A stretch of 11,741 bases of DNA from JBFHRB01 sp041591915 (GCA_041591915.1 JBFHRB010000093.1:1-11741), one strand, 5' to 3'. Counted from the stretch's first letter, positions 1 through 6,878 are shown. The notes: generated by a model from the letters alone, not told the origin. Made by a program: numbers and translations.

Positions 1-155
1 GCAGGTTCATCCGCCAGGCCAAGGCGCGTCGCCGTGACTACACGGTCGACTGGGTCCACCTCAAGCTCAACGACCAGGCGCAGCGAACCGTCCTCTGCAA
101 GGACCCGTTCCGGCACGAGGACGAGCGGGTCGACAAGCTGATCGCGAGCATGTGA
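1..155 (+). CDS. pafA: Pup--protein ligase PafA, C-terminal fragment
   Basis: This is the last 50 codons of a gene that begins before the window; the reading frame starts at base 3 and ends at the TGA at 153-155. The visible residues include a DWVHLKLNDQAQRT stretch followed by a CKDPF motif and a short charged tail ending in IASM. From memory this matches the C-terminal end of actinobacterial PafA, the ATP-dependent ligase that joins the prokaryotic ubiquitin-like protein Pup to substrate lysines for proteasomal degradation in the cytoplasm. The catalytic carboxylate-amine-ligase-like domain lies upstream and cannot be inspected. The next genes, pafB and pafC, are its usual neighbours, which supports the call. 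Dop is a paralogue and an alternative, but the tail and the context favour PafA. Confidence 0.85.
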   Translation, partial: RFIRQAKARRRDYTVDWVHLKLNDQAQRTVLCKDPFRHEDERVDKLIASM

Positions 156-182
156 CACGCCCGCGCTGGCTGGCGAGGGGTC

Positions 183-190
183 GATAGCCT
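183..190 (+). promoter_or_regulatory. Candidate -10 element upstream of pafB
   Basis: GATAGCCT in the 100-base gap between pafA and pafB contains TAGCCT, which fits the actinobacterial -10 pattern TANNNT. I find no convincing -35 hexamer at the right distance, and the motif lies about 66 bases before the chosen pafB start. A similar GATAGACT precedes tatA at 5886-5893. It would allow pafBC transcription independent of pafA. The evidence is weak, a motif match only. Confidence 0.25.
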
Positions 191-245
191 GCCGCCGCCC
201 CGACCCGCGCGGGGACGCAGGAGGCGTGGGCAGTCGGGCACCGGT

Positions 246-251
246 GGAGGG
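246..251 (+). promoter_or_regulatory. Ribosome binding site deciding the pafB start
   Basis: GGAGGG sits 4 bases before the ATG at 256. The upstream in-frame GTG at 226 has an AGGAGG (219-224) only one base away, which is too close for initiation. The ATG is therefore preferred. Confidence 0.5.
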
Positions 252-255
252 TGGG

Positions 256-1185
256 ATGCACAAGGCCGAGCGGCTGGTGAACCTGACCGTGGCGCTGCTC
301 GAGGCGCGACGGCCGCTGACGTTCGCCGAGATCCGACGGTCCCTGCGCGCCTACGACCAGGGCGACGCCGAGTCCGCTCGGCGGATGTTCGAACGGGACA
401 AGGACGACCTGCGCAAGCTCGGCGTCCCTGTCGAGACCCGCGCGCTGGACGCGTTCGAGACCGAGATCGGCTACATCGTCGACCGCGCGGCGTACGCCCT
501 CCCCGACATCGACCTGACCGCTGCCGAGATCGCTGCACTCGCCGTCGCCCTCGAGATGACCGGCGAGCAACGCGCCCGCGTCGGACTGGCCAAGCTCGCG
601 GCTCGAGCCCCCGACCCCGCGGTCATCGAGACGCCGCTCCCCGCGACCATCGACCTCGGCGCCGACCAGGTCGACGCGCTGGCGGACGCCCTGGTCGCGC
701 GCCAGACGGTGCGGTTCCGTTACCGCCGAGCGGACGGGGACGAGCGCGAGCGGACCGTCGATCCCTACGCCGTCCTCAGCCGACGTGGGCACTGGTACGT
801 CGTCGGGCGCGATCACGAGCGTGAGGACGTGCGGGCGTACCGCCTCGACCGCATCCGGTCGCGGGTCAAGGGGGTCGGCGAACCGGCCAGCTACGAGGTG
901 CCGGACGACCTCGACGCCGTGGCCCACGTCCGAGGCCCCGATCAGGAGGTCACCGACGTCGACGTGGCCATCGCGCCGACGCACGCGTGGCAGGCACAGG
1001 CCCGTGGGGGAGAGGCCATCGGGGAGAGCGGTGGCTGGCCCGTGTACCGCCTGCACGGAGTGCCGCCCCGTCGCACCCTGAGCTGGGTGCTCTCTCTCGG
1101 GCGTCACGCCGAGGTCGTCGCTCCCGCGGAACTCAGGGATGCCGCGGACGCCCACCTCCGGTCACTGCTGGAGGCGGCGTCATGA
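256..1185 (+). CDS. pafB: WYL-domain transcriptional regulator PafB
   Basis: A 309-residue cytoplasmic regulator. Residues 1-70 form a winged-helix DNA-binding region; the start MHKAERLVNL and the following MFERDKDDLRKLG are characteristic of PafB. A WYL domain follows, with the signature as W180-Y181-V182 and the conserved RLDRI at 196-200, then a C-terminal WCX-like extension. In mycobacteria PafB and PafC work together as an activator of LexA-independent DNA-damage genes, with the WYL domain thought to sense single-stranded nucleic acid; they are not needed for pupylation itself despite the name. I chose ATG 256 over an in-frame GTG at 226 because of ribosome-site spacing and because the family begins at this residue. 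The stop overlaps the pafC start in an ATGA, which implies translational coupling. Domain assignment is read from sequence; function is transferred from the family. Confidence 0.92.
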   Translation: MHKAERLVNLTVALLEARRPLTFAEIRRSLRAYDQGDAESARRMFERDKDDLRKLGVPVETRALDAFETEIGYIVDRAAYALPDIDLTAAEIAALAVALEMTGEQRARVGLAKLAARAPDPAVIETPLPATIDLGADQVDALADALVARQTVRFRYRRADGDERERTVDPYAVLSRRGHWYVVGRDHEREDVRAYRLDRIRSRVKGVGEPASYEVPDDLDAVAHVRGPDQEVTDVDVAIAPTHAWQAQARGGEAIGESGGWPVYRLHGVPPRRTLSWVLSLGRHAEVVAPAELRDAADAHLRSLLEAAS

Positions 1186-2126
1186 GCGCGGTCGACGACG
1201 TCGCACGGATGCTCGCGCTCGTGCCGTGGCTCCTCGAACGGCCCGGGGCGACCGTCCAGGAGACGGCCGCGGTCTTCGGGGTGGCGGAGTCGAAGGTGCG
1301 CGAGGACCTGTACCACCTCGACTTCTGCGGACTCCCCGGGCTCGGCGGCGGGGACCTCTTCGACGTATCCATCGTCGCCGACCGGATCGTCGTCTCCATG
1401 GCCGACGAGCTGCGCGAGCCGCTGCGCCTGACGCCCGTCGAGGCGCTGCGCCTCGTGCTCATCGCCGAGGCGGTACGGGACGCCGTGGCGGGTGACCTGC
1501 CCGAGCTCGACGGTGCGATCGCGAAGTTGCGCGCGGCCGCGGACGTACCGCGCGGTGTATCGGTCGAGCTCGACGACACCGGCGCGCGCTGGCTCGTCCC
1601 GATCCGCCGGGCGATCGAGTCCGACCGGACGGTCACCTTTGCGTACCGAGGTCGGGCCGACGATGCGCCGCAGTCCCGCACGGTCGACCCCTGGGGCCTC
1701 ACGGTCGCCGAGGGGTTCTGGTACGTGCAGGGGCATGACCACGGCGCGGGGGCACGCCGGACCTTCCGGCTCGACCGCGTCGCCGACCTCGAGGTCGGCG
1801 ATCAGCCGCGCACGCACCCGACCGGGGTGGTCGAGGCGCCCCGGTACCGGCCCAGCGAGGGTGACGTCGAGGTGGTGCTGCGGGTCGAAGCGCGCGCCGC
1901 GTGGCTCGCGGAGGCGATCGACGTCGCCGAGGCCTCGCAGGAGGGTCCCGTGCTCGTCCTGCGCTTCAGCACCGACGCACTCTCCTGGGTCAGCTCGCTG
2001 GTGCTGACCGCCGGTGCGGGCGTGCGGGTCGAGCAGCCGACGGAGTTGCGCGAGCTGGTGGTCGCCGAGGCCCAGGCGGCGCTCAGCCGCTACGCGGGTT
2101 CGGCGGGCACCGAATCGTCGTCCTGA
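1182..2126 (+). CDS. pafC: WYL-domain transcriptional regulator PafC
   Basis: A 314-residue paralogue of PafB, starting at the ATG inside the ATGA overlap with the pafB stop. The N-terminal helix-turn-helix part contains the PafC-like segments VREDLYHLDFCGLPG and GGDLFDV. The WYL signature is again W180-Y181-V182, with RLDRV at 196-200, exactly the same residue numbers as in PafB; this shows the two genes are an ancient tandem duplication with the same domain plan (HTH, WYL, WCX). The product is expected to partner PafB in activating DNA-damage response promoters. The 3' end overlaps the 3' end of the convergent histidine kinase gene by 37 bases (2090-2126), so no terminator fits between them. 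An upstream in-frame start at 987 would lie deep inside pafB and is rejected. Confidence 0.92.
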   Translation: MSAVDDVARMLALVPWLLERPGATVQETAAVFGVAESKVREDLYHLDFCGLPGLGGGDLFDVSIVADRIVVSMADELREPLRLTPVEALRLVLIAEAVRDAVAGDLPELDGAIAKLRAAADVPRGVSVELDDTGARWLVPIRRAIESDRTVTFAYRGRADDAPQSRTVDPWGLTVAEGFWYVQGHDHGAGARRTFRLDRVADLEVGDQPRTHPTGVVEAPRYRPSEGDVEVVLRVEARAAWLAEAIDVAEASQEGPVLVLRFSTDALSWVSSLVLTAGAGVRVEQPTELRELVVAEAQAALSRYAGSAGTESSS

Positions 2127-4228
2127 TCCAGCGGCTCGGTCGGTAGGCGGAACCAGAAGCTCGAGCCCTTGCCGAGCGCCGACTTCACGCCGATGCGGCC
2201 ACCGTGTGCCTCGACGAGCGTCTTGCAGATGTAGAGGCCGATGCCGGTGCCACCGTGGGCGCGCGTCGCTGTGCCGTCGACCTGGTGGAACCGCTTGAAG
2301 AGGTTGGGGAGATCGCCGCTGAAGATCCCCTGCCCCTCGTCGATGACGCGGACCTCCATCCAGCCGTCGTCCTCCTCGGCCTCGACCCGCACGACGCCGG
2401 CGGCGTCGCTGAACTTGACCGCGTTGTCCAGCAGGTGATGCATCACCTGCTCGAGCTTGGTCACGTCGACCAGCATCGTCGCGTCGTCGAGCTCGGCAGT
2501 CAGCTCGATCTCGCGACCCTGGTGCTCGATACGGGCTCGTTCGATGGTGGCCGTGAGCAGGTCGGCGAGGTCGGTCTTCTCGAGGTGCAGTGGCGGCCGG
2601 TGACGTTCGACGCGAGAGACGAGCAGCAGGTCCTCGATCAGACGCTCGAGCCGCTGGGCCTGCATGTGGATGTTGTCGAGGGCCTTGCTGCGGGCCTCGG
2701 CGCGCAGCTTGTCGCCGCGCTTGGCGAGCGTCCCCGCGTAGCCCTTGATGAGGGTCAGCGGGGTGCGCAGTTCGTGGCCGATGACGGCGACGAAGTCGGC
2801 CTTGACCTGTTCCATCTCCTTCTCGGCCGTGATGTCCTCGAGGGTGAGGATGCGGGCGCCCGACGGGCCGTGGCCGGGTCGCACCGGCGTCGCTCGGGCA
2901 CGGTAGGTCTGTGGTGACGGCGTGAAGAGCGTGACCTCGAGCCGCCCGGGCTCGTCGGCGAGCAGCAGGTCCTCGAGCTCCTGCGAACGGAGCTTGCCGG
3001 CGAGCGATTGGCCGATCTCGAACTGCGGGTTCAGCGCGAAGATCTCGGCGGCGGCGGGATTGATGGCGTGCAGTCGCCCGCTCGAGTCCGCGATCACGAC
3101 GGGGTCCGGGACCGAGCTCGCGAGGGAGGTGAGCTCGTCCTCCTTCGTCCGGACGCTGCGGAAGAGCAGGGCCTTGCCGAGTGCCAGGGCAGCGTGGTTC
3201 GTGTAGGTCGTGAGCAGGCGGAGCTGTGCATCGCTCGGGCCTGGTGCGGTGACGATCGAAACGAGCAGGCCGCGTGTCGTGCCGCCGGCGATCAGCGGCG
3301 CGATGACCGCGGCGCGGTCCGGCCCCTCGGCGAGCGAGGCGAGCGCGTTGTCGTTCTCGAGGTCGCTGACGAGCCGGACAGTGGTCGTGCGCAGCAGGTC
3401 CGCGAACCCCTCTCGACGAAGGCAGGCCATGACCCGGCCGCGGGCGATGTCGCGGTACAGCGTGACCTCGGGGCCGGGGCGGTCGTCGGGCAGCGCGCAC
3501 ACGAAGCCCGCGACCCCGCCGATCAGCTCCCCGGCGGCCTCGAGGATGCCTTCCGAGACCTCGTCGACCTCGAGGGCGCCCGAGAGTGCATGACTCGCCT
3601 CGAACAGGACGGCCATCTCGTCCCCGCGCACGCGGGCTGCCGCGTACAGCTGCGCGTTGTGCACGGCGGCTGCGGCGAACTCGCCGAAGAGCTCGGCGAC
3701 GTTGAGGTCGTCGTCGCTGAAGTCGGAACGCCCCCCGCGGCCCTTCCTCAGAGAGACGTTCAGGACGCCTTCGACGGCACCGCGCGTCTTCAACGGGACA
3801 CTGATCGCGCTGCGGAGGCCACTTCGCTGGTCGTCGGGGCTGCGGCTGTCGCGGTCCGCCTCGTCCTCGCCGATGACCAGCGGCGTCCCGCTCGAGGCGA
3901 CGTAGCCGGCGATGCCGTCACCCAGGGGGACCCTGGTGCCTGACACGACCTCTGGCGGGAGTCCGCTCGACGCGCGGATTCGCAGGGCCTCTCGGTCCTC
4001 GTCGAAGAGCATGACGGAGCCGTCATGCGCCTCCAGCAGCCCGATCGCCTCGCGGAGGATCGTCGCGAGGGTCGACTCGAGATCGCCCGACTCGTTGACC
4101 GCACGGGCGGCCCCGACGAGTGCGGCCAGCGCATCACTCGACAGGCCGCTGACATCGGCCCCGTCCTGTTCTCGGCGTCGCCCGAAGACCAGCCGAAGAA
4201 CCTCCTGTGCGTTGCTGTGAACGTACAC
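2090..4228 (-). CDS. Soluble sensor histidine kinase, GAF-GAF-PAS-HisKA-HATPase
   Basis: About 712 residues, with no membrane segment, so probably a cytoplasmic sensor. Order from the GTG at 4228: a GAF domain near 28-190, a second GAF-like region near 200-360, a PAS domain near 365-465, then the kinase core. The phosphoacceptor is H485 in IGHELRTPLTL. The ATP-binding domain has the N-box N602 in LLDNAVKFS, G1 D630 in DEGQGI, an F-box LFKRFHQVDG, and G2 GGTGIGLYI near 658-666. All catalytic motifs are intact, so it should autophosphorylate. The ligand of the GAF/PAS sensors cannot be told from sequence. No response regulator lies in the window, so it is an orphan here. The start is uncertain: ATG 4315 is in frame but has no ribosome site and poor codon use after it, and a CTG follows a good AGGAGG at about 4190. 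Frame extension to 4585 would run through the divergent gene and is rejected. Confidence 0.9.
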   Translation of the reverse strand: MYVHSNAQEVLRLVFGRRREQDGADVSGLSSDALAALVGAARAVNESGDLESTLATILREAIGLLEAHDGSVMLFDEDREALRIRASSGLPPEVVSGTRVPLGDGIAGYVASSGTPLVIGEDEADRDSRSPDDQRSGLRSAISVPLKTRGAVEGVLNVSLRKGRGGRSDFSDDDLNVAELFGEFAAAAVHNAQLYAAARVRGDEMAVLFEASHALSGALEVDEVSEGILEAAGELIGGVAGFVCALPDDRPGPEVTLYRDIARGRVMACLRREGFADLLRTTTVRLVSDLENDNALASLAEGPDRAAVIAPLIAGGTTRGLLVSIVTAPGPSDAQLRLLTTYTNHAALALGKALLFRSVRTKEDELTSLASSVPDPVVIADSSGRLHAINPAAAEIFALNPQFEIGQSLAGKLRSQELEDLLLADEPGRLEVTLFTPSPQTYRARATPVRPGHGPSGARILTLEDITAEKEMEQVKADFVAVIGHELRTPLTLIKGYAGTLAKRGDKLRAEARSKALDNIHMQAQRLERLIEDLLLVSRVERHRPPLHLEKTDLADLLTATIERARIEHQGREIELTAELDDATMLVDVTKLEQVMHHLLDNAVKFSDAAGVVRVEAEEDDGWMEVRVIDEGQGIFSGDLPNLFKRFHQVDGTATRAHGGTGIGLYICKTLVEAHGGRIGVKSALGKGSSFWFRLPTEPLDQDDDSVPAEPA

Positions 4229-4290
4229 CGGGGTCTCGGCATGTCGCGCCCCCCTCTGCAGCCTTGGCCGAACGGACGTTGCACACACCC

Positions 4291-4318
4291 TTGACGCGAC
4301 ATCACCCGCCCCCATACT
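4291..4318 (+). promoter_or_regulatory. Candidate sigma70-type promoter for the cell-wall hydrolase
   Basis: TTGACG (4291-4296, 5 of 6 to the -35 consensus) and CATACT (4313-4318, 4 of 6 to the -10) are separated by 16 bases. Transcription would start near 4325, about 60 bases before the TTG start codon at 4386. The site lies upstream of the preferred kinase start at 4228 in the divergent intergenic region. If the kinase instead starts at ATG 4315, that codon lies inside this -10. It is a motif match only. Confidence 0.4.
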
Positions 4319-4374
4319 GAAGGTGCTTGCAGAAGTACGCGCTACATATCCTCTTGCGAGCACCCCGCCCCACC

Positions 4375-4379
4375 AGGAG
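4375..4379 (+). promoter_or_regulatory. Ribosome binding site supporting a TTG start
   Basis: AGGAG lies 6 bases before TTG 4386. The in-frame GTG at 4323 has no comparable site and would add 21 residues ahead of the hydrophobic anchor, so the TTG is the better start. Confidence 0.5.
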
Positions 4380-4385
4380 CATCCC

Positions 4386-5015
4386 TTGTCCCGCCCCGTC
4401 CAGACACCGGCCAGGATCGCGCTGGCCGCCACCGCCGCCGTCGCCGCCTTCGCCGTCGGAGGCACCGCCCTGATCGCCTCGACGGCCCGCCAGCACAGCG
4501 GCGAGGTCATCGCGGCGGGGCTCGGCGACGTCACGCCGTTGCCCGACCGTCCCGCGAGCGTCGACGGCCTCAACGCCTCCCTCAACGAGGCCCTGGCCCT
4601 GTCGCTCGCCGAATCCCCGGCCTTCTACGTCGGTGACGACGGCGAGATCATCAGCGTCGAGCGCGTCCGGGCGTACCTCGAGCGCAAGGGGTCGCCACTG
4701 GTGCCCTACGCCGAGGACTTCGTCGTCGCAGGCATCGACAACGATGTGGATCCCCGTGTCGTGATCGCGATCGCCGGTGCGGAGTCGACGTTCGGCAAGC
4801 GCCAGCTGGGCCACAACGCCTGGGGCTGGGGCGCCTCGACGACGGCCGCGATGAAGCGCTGGCCCGACTGGAGCACCTCCATCCACGAGTACACGGCCGC
4901 GCTGGGGGAGCGCTATGACACCGACAACGTCGACGAGGCCTTCGCCCGCCGCTACGTGCCCCCGAACTGGCGCTGGTGGCTGCGTACGGTGCGCGCCGTG
5001 ATGGCGGAGGTCTGA
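4386..5015 (+). CDS. Membrane-anchored lysozyme-like / glucosaminidase-like cell-wall hydrolase
   Basis: A 209-residue protein with a short basic N-terminus and a hydrophobic segment at about residues 11-31, either a signal peptide or a membrane anchor. After a linker, the C-terminal half has VVIAIAGAESTFGK with candidate catalytic E133, followed by HNAWGWGAS and later FARRYVPPNWRWW. This Glu plus (N)xxG-W pattern is that of the lysozyme superfamily as seen in actinobacterial transglycosylase-like and endo-beta-N-acetylglucosaminidase-like (PF01832-type) proteins, which cut peptidoglycan outside the membrane. Bond specificity cannot be decided. The start is the TTG with AGGAG upstream. It is divergent from the histidine kinase with 157 bases between the preferred starts, so both may share control. 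It is probably followed in the same transcript by the zinc-ribbon gene 114 bases downstream. Confidence 0.72.
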   Translation: MSRPVQTPARIALAATAAVAAFAVGGTALIASTARQHSGEVIAAGLGDVTPLPDRPASVDGLNASLNEALALSLAESPAFYVGDDGEIISVERVRAYLERKGSPLVPYAEDFVVAGIDNDVDPRVVIAIAGAESTFGKRQLGHNAWGWGASTTAAMKRWPDWSTSIHEYTAALGERYDTDNVDEAFARRYVPPNWRWWLRTVRAVMAEV

Positions 5016-5129
5016 GCCGAGCGGCCGGACTAGTCATTGCTGATAGTTCCGCGAATGGCCCGCCGTATCGGCTACAGGCGTGTGGCTCGCTTGCCGAGAG
5101 GTACATCAAGCGAGCACGAGGCAACCGCC

Positions 5130-5522
5130 ATGACGCGCATCCGGGCCACCTGCCCCTCCTGCGGAGAGGTCGACCTGCGCCCCACGGACATCGAGCTGAA
5201 GGTCGTCCGTACCGGCGAGGGTGAGGTCTCCGAGGGCAGCCACTACCGCTTCGAGTGCCCCAGCTGCACCGAGCAGGTGAGCAAGCCCGCCGACGAGCGG
5301 ATCGCGCGCCTCCTCGCCACCGGCGGTGTGGCCGTGTCCGTCGAGACCGAGCTCGACGTCGAGACGATCCAGGAGACGTTCGCAGAGCTCACGGCCCGCA
5401 ACTTCCCCCACCCCGAGGACCCCGGCGACGGCCCGGCCTTCACGCCGGACGACCTCCTCGACTTCCACCAGCTCCTCGAATCCGATTCGTGGTTCGACGA
5501 GCTGAGCGCTACGACCGCCTGA
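5130..5522 (+). CDS. Small zinc-ribbon protein, function unknown
   Basis: A 130-residue soluble protein. Two CPSC knuckles, C8-C11 and C43-C46, are 31 residues apart, a typical four-cysteine zinc ribbon. The rest is acidic, with an ELDVETIQETFAELTARNF helix-like stretch, a proline/glycine-rich turn and a C-terminal DLLDFHQLLESDSWFDEL segment. I recognise the pattern of a conserved actinobacterial hypothetical but no defined function; a protein- or nucleic-acid-binding role is inference from the fold only. The ATG at 5130 is preferred because the first cysteine pair follows at once and the longer frame from 5037 adds basic, low-complexity residues. A purine-rich ACGAGG sits about 8 bases upstream. 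The strong hairpin at 5549-5580 follows its stop. Confidence 0.75.
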   Translation: MTRIRATCPSCGEVDLRPTDIELKVVRTGEGEVSEGSHYRFECPSCTEQVSKPADERIARLLATGGVAVSVETELDVETIQETFAELTARNFPHPEDPGDGPAFTPDDLLDFHQLLESDSWFDELSATTA

Positions 5523-5548
5523 CCAGACCCTCTTCTCTCTCTCCTGGT

Positions 5549-5580
5549 CGACAGCCCCCGATACCATTCGGGGGCTGTCG
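5549..5580. terminator. Strong 13-bp hairpin, probable terminator
   Basis: CGACAGCCCCCGA at 5549-5561 pairs perfectly with TCGGGGGCTGTCG at 5568-5580 around a 6-base TACCAT loop. It begins 26 bases after the zinc-ribbon stop and ends 17 bases before the next start codon. A weaker GACCAG/CTGGTC stem (5521-5526 with 5544-5549) flanks it on the left around a pyrimidine-rich loop. No U-tract follows on either strand, as is common for GC-rich actinobacterial terminators, so its efficiency is uncertain. A processing or 5'-leader role for the next gene is an alternative. Confidence 0.6.
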
Positions 5581-5597
5581 CATACTCCGAGGCCTCG

Positions 5598-5831
5598 TTG
5601 GCAACGCCCGTGCTCGTCGTCGTGATCACCGTGGCGGTGCTCACGGTCATCATCGTCGCCGTGATGACGCTGTTCATGGTGCAGAGCATCAAACGGCTGA
5701 AGGCGTCCGTGAGCGAACTGCAGGAGCAGGTCCTGCCGTCGGTCGAGCGGCTGCAGGCCGAGACCGCCGTGGTCCAGCGCCAGCTCGAGCAGGTGAGCGA
5801 GGCCGCTCAGGAGATCTCGCCGAAGCGCTGA
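5598..5831 (+). CDS. Small single-pass membrane protein with coiled coil
   Basis: A 77-residue protein. Residues 5-28 are an uninterrupted hydrophobic helix, followed by a basic SIKRLK and then a heptad-like charged helix to about residue 73, rich in Glu, Gln and Leu. This plan (membrane anchor plus short coiled coil) resembles short DUF948-like proteins, though I cannot confirm the family. The basic stretch after the helix suggests the C-terminal coiled coil is cytoplasmic. The start is a TTG, with a weak CGAGG a few bases upstream. It lies 90 bases before tatA on the same strand and just after a strong hairpin. TatB, which has a similar anchor-plus-helix layout, is an alternative, but the TatA/B hinge signature (FG after the membrane helix) is missing, so I do not call it that. 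Confidence 0.65.
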   Translation: MATPVLVVVITVAVLTVIIVAVMTLFMVQSIKRLKASVSELQEQVLPSVERLQAETAVVQRQLEQVSEAAQEISPKR

Positions 5832-5885
5832 GGGCTCGGTGTCAACCGCTCCGGACCGGCTGTCGGCCGTCCAGGGGATCCGCCG

Positions 5886-5893
5886 GATAGACT
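5886..5893 (+). promoter_or_regulatory. Candidate -10 element upstream of tatA
   Basis: GATAGACT contains TAGACT (5888-5893), matching TANNNT and 4 of 6 bases of TATAAT. It lies 28 bases before the tatA ATG, leaving a short leader that includes the AGGAGG ribosome site (5911-5916). No clear -35 is visible. It resembles GATAGCCT before pafB. Confidence 0.35.
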
Positions 5894-5921
5894 CGCACGA
5901 GGACCCCTTCAGGAGGACGCC

Positions 5922-6104
5922 ATGAACCTGCCCGGTGGCAGCGAATGGATCATCATCCTGCTCATCGTCGTCCTGCTGTTCGGCGCCAAGAAGATCCCTG
6001 AACTCATGTCTGGCCTGGGCAAGGGTGTCAAGGAATTCAAGAAGGCCACGTCCGAGGACGAGGACGCCGAGCCGGCCGAGGCCAAGCGCGACGACGCGGA
6101 GTAG
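5922..6104 (+). CDS. tatA: Sec-independent protein translocase protein TatA
   Basis: A 60-residue protein of the twin-arginine translocase, which forms the pore-like oligomer that lets folded proteins cross the cytoplasmic membrane. It shows the family plan: a short periplasmic N-terminus, a transmembrane helix at about 8-20 (WIIILLIVVLLF), the FG hinge (F20-G21) directly followed by AKKIPEL, an amphipathic helix with GLGKGVKEFKKA, and a short acidic tail. Length is slightly below the usual 60-90. The start is firm, with AGGAGG five bases before the ATG. tatC begins 9 bases after its stop, so the two are co-transcribed. Confidence 0.95.
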   Translation: MNLPGGSEWIIILLIVVLLFGAKKIPELMSGLGKGVKEFKKATSEDEDAEPAEAKRDDAE

Positions 6105-6113
6105 CGAGCGACC

Positions 6114-6878
6114 GTGACCACGGCCGACACGGCCGGGGAGATGACGCTCTACGAGCATCTCTCCGAGCTCCGCATCCGCGTCACGCGAATCGCGTTGGCG
6201 CTGGTCGTCGGGACCATCGTCGGCTACATCGTCTTCCCGAGCCTGCTCGACTACCTCATCGGCCCGTACTGCGCGGTCCCCGAGGCCTACCGCGAGACGA
6301 CCGGGGGGGAGTGCGCCCTCGTGGCGACCACCGCGCTCGAGCCCTTCTCGCTGCGGATCAAGACCTCCGTGGTCTTCGGCGCCTTCATCACGGGGCCGGT
6401 CATCTTCTGGCAGCTGTGGCGGTTCATCGCCCCTGGCCTGACCCGGCGGGAGAAGCGCCTCGCGGCTCCGTTCGTCTTCCTGAGCCAGTTGATGTTCGCG
6501 CTCGGCATCCTCTTCGCGAGCTACATCATCCCGCTGGGGCTCAACGTGCTGCTCAACATCGCTGGGCCGCGGGTGGAGATCCTCCTCGGGGCCGGCGCCT
6601 ACCTGTCGTTCCTGCTGACCACATCGGTGGCGTTCGGGCTGGTGTTCGAGCTGCCGCTCGTGCTGGTCTTCATGTCGTTGCTCGGCATCGTGACGAGCCA
6701 GGGCCTGCGGCGCTTCCGGCCGTACGCGCTGGTGCTCAACGTGGTCCTCGCCGCGTTCATCACGCCCACGACCGACGCCATCACCCTCTTCGCGATGGCC
6801 GGCCCGATGGCCCTGTTCTACGAGGCGTCTATCGTCGGTGCCTGGTTCATCGAACGTTCCCGGAGGAAGCGAGCGTGA
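6114..6878 (+). CDS. tatC: Sec-independent protein translocase protein TatC
   Basis: A 254-residue polytopic membrane protein that recognises twin-arginine signal peptides and recruits TatA. Family landmarks are visible in order: EHLSELRIR near residue 14 with E18, the QLWRFIAPGLTRREKR motif after the second helix, YLSFLLTTSVAFGLVFELP with the conserved glutamate E179, and the last helices with ITPTTDAITLFAMAGPMAL. Hydrophobicity is consistent with six membrane helices. One loop, CAVPEAYRETTGGEC (external in the family topology), contains two cysteines that could form a disulfide. The start is GTG; the first conserved residues follow within 12 codons. Its stop overlaps the next gene's start in a GTGA. 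Confidence 0.96.
   Translation: MTTADTAGEMTLYEHLSELRIRVTRIALALVVGTIVGYIVFPSLLDYLIGPYCAVPEAYRETTGGECALVATTALEPFSLRIKTSVVFGAFITGPVIFWQLWRFIAPGLTRREKRLAAPFVFLSQLMFALGILFASYIIPLGLNVLLNIAGPRVEILLGAGAYLSFLLTTSVAFGLVFELPLVLVFMSLLGIVTSQGLRRFRPYALVLNVVLAAFITPTTDAITLFAMAGPMALFYEASIVGAWFIERSRRKRA

Noticed and set aside
1104..3500. A 798-codon open frame on the minus strand
   Set aside because: It shadows the histidine kinase in another frame and runs antisense to pafC and the end of pafB. The kinase frame has all the domain motifs and this one has none.
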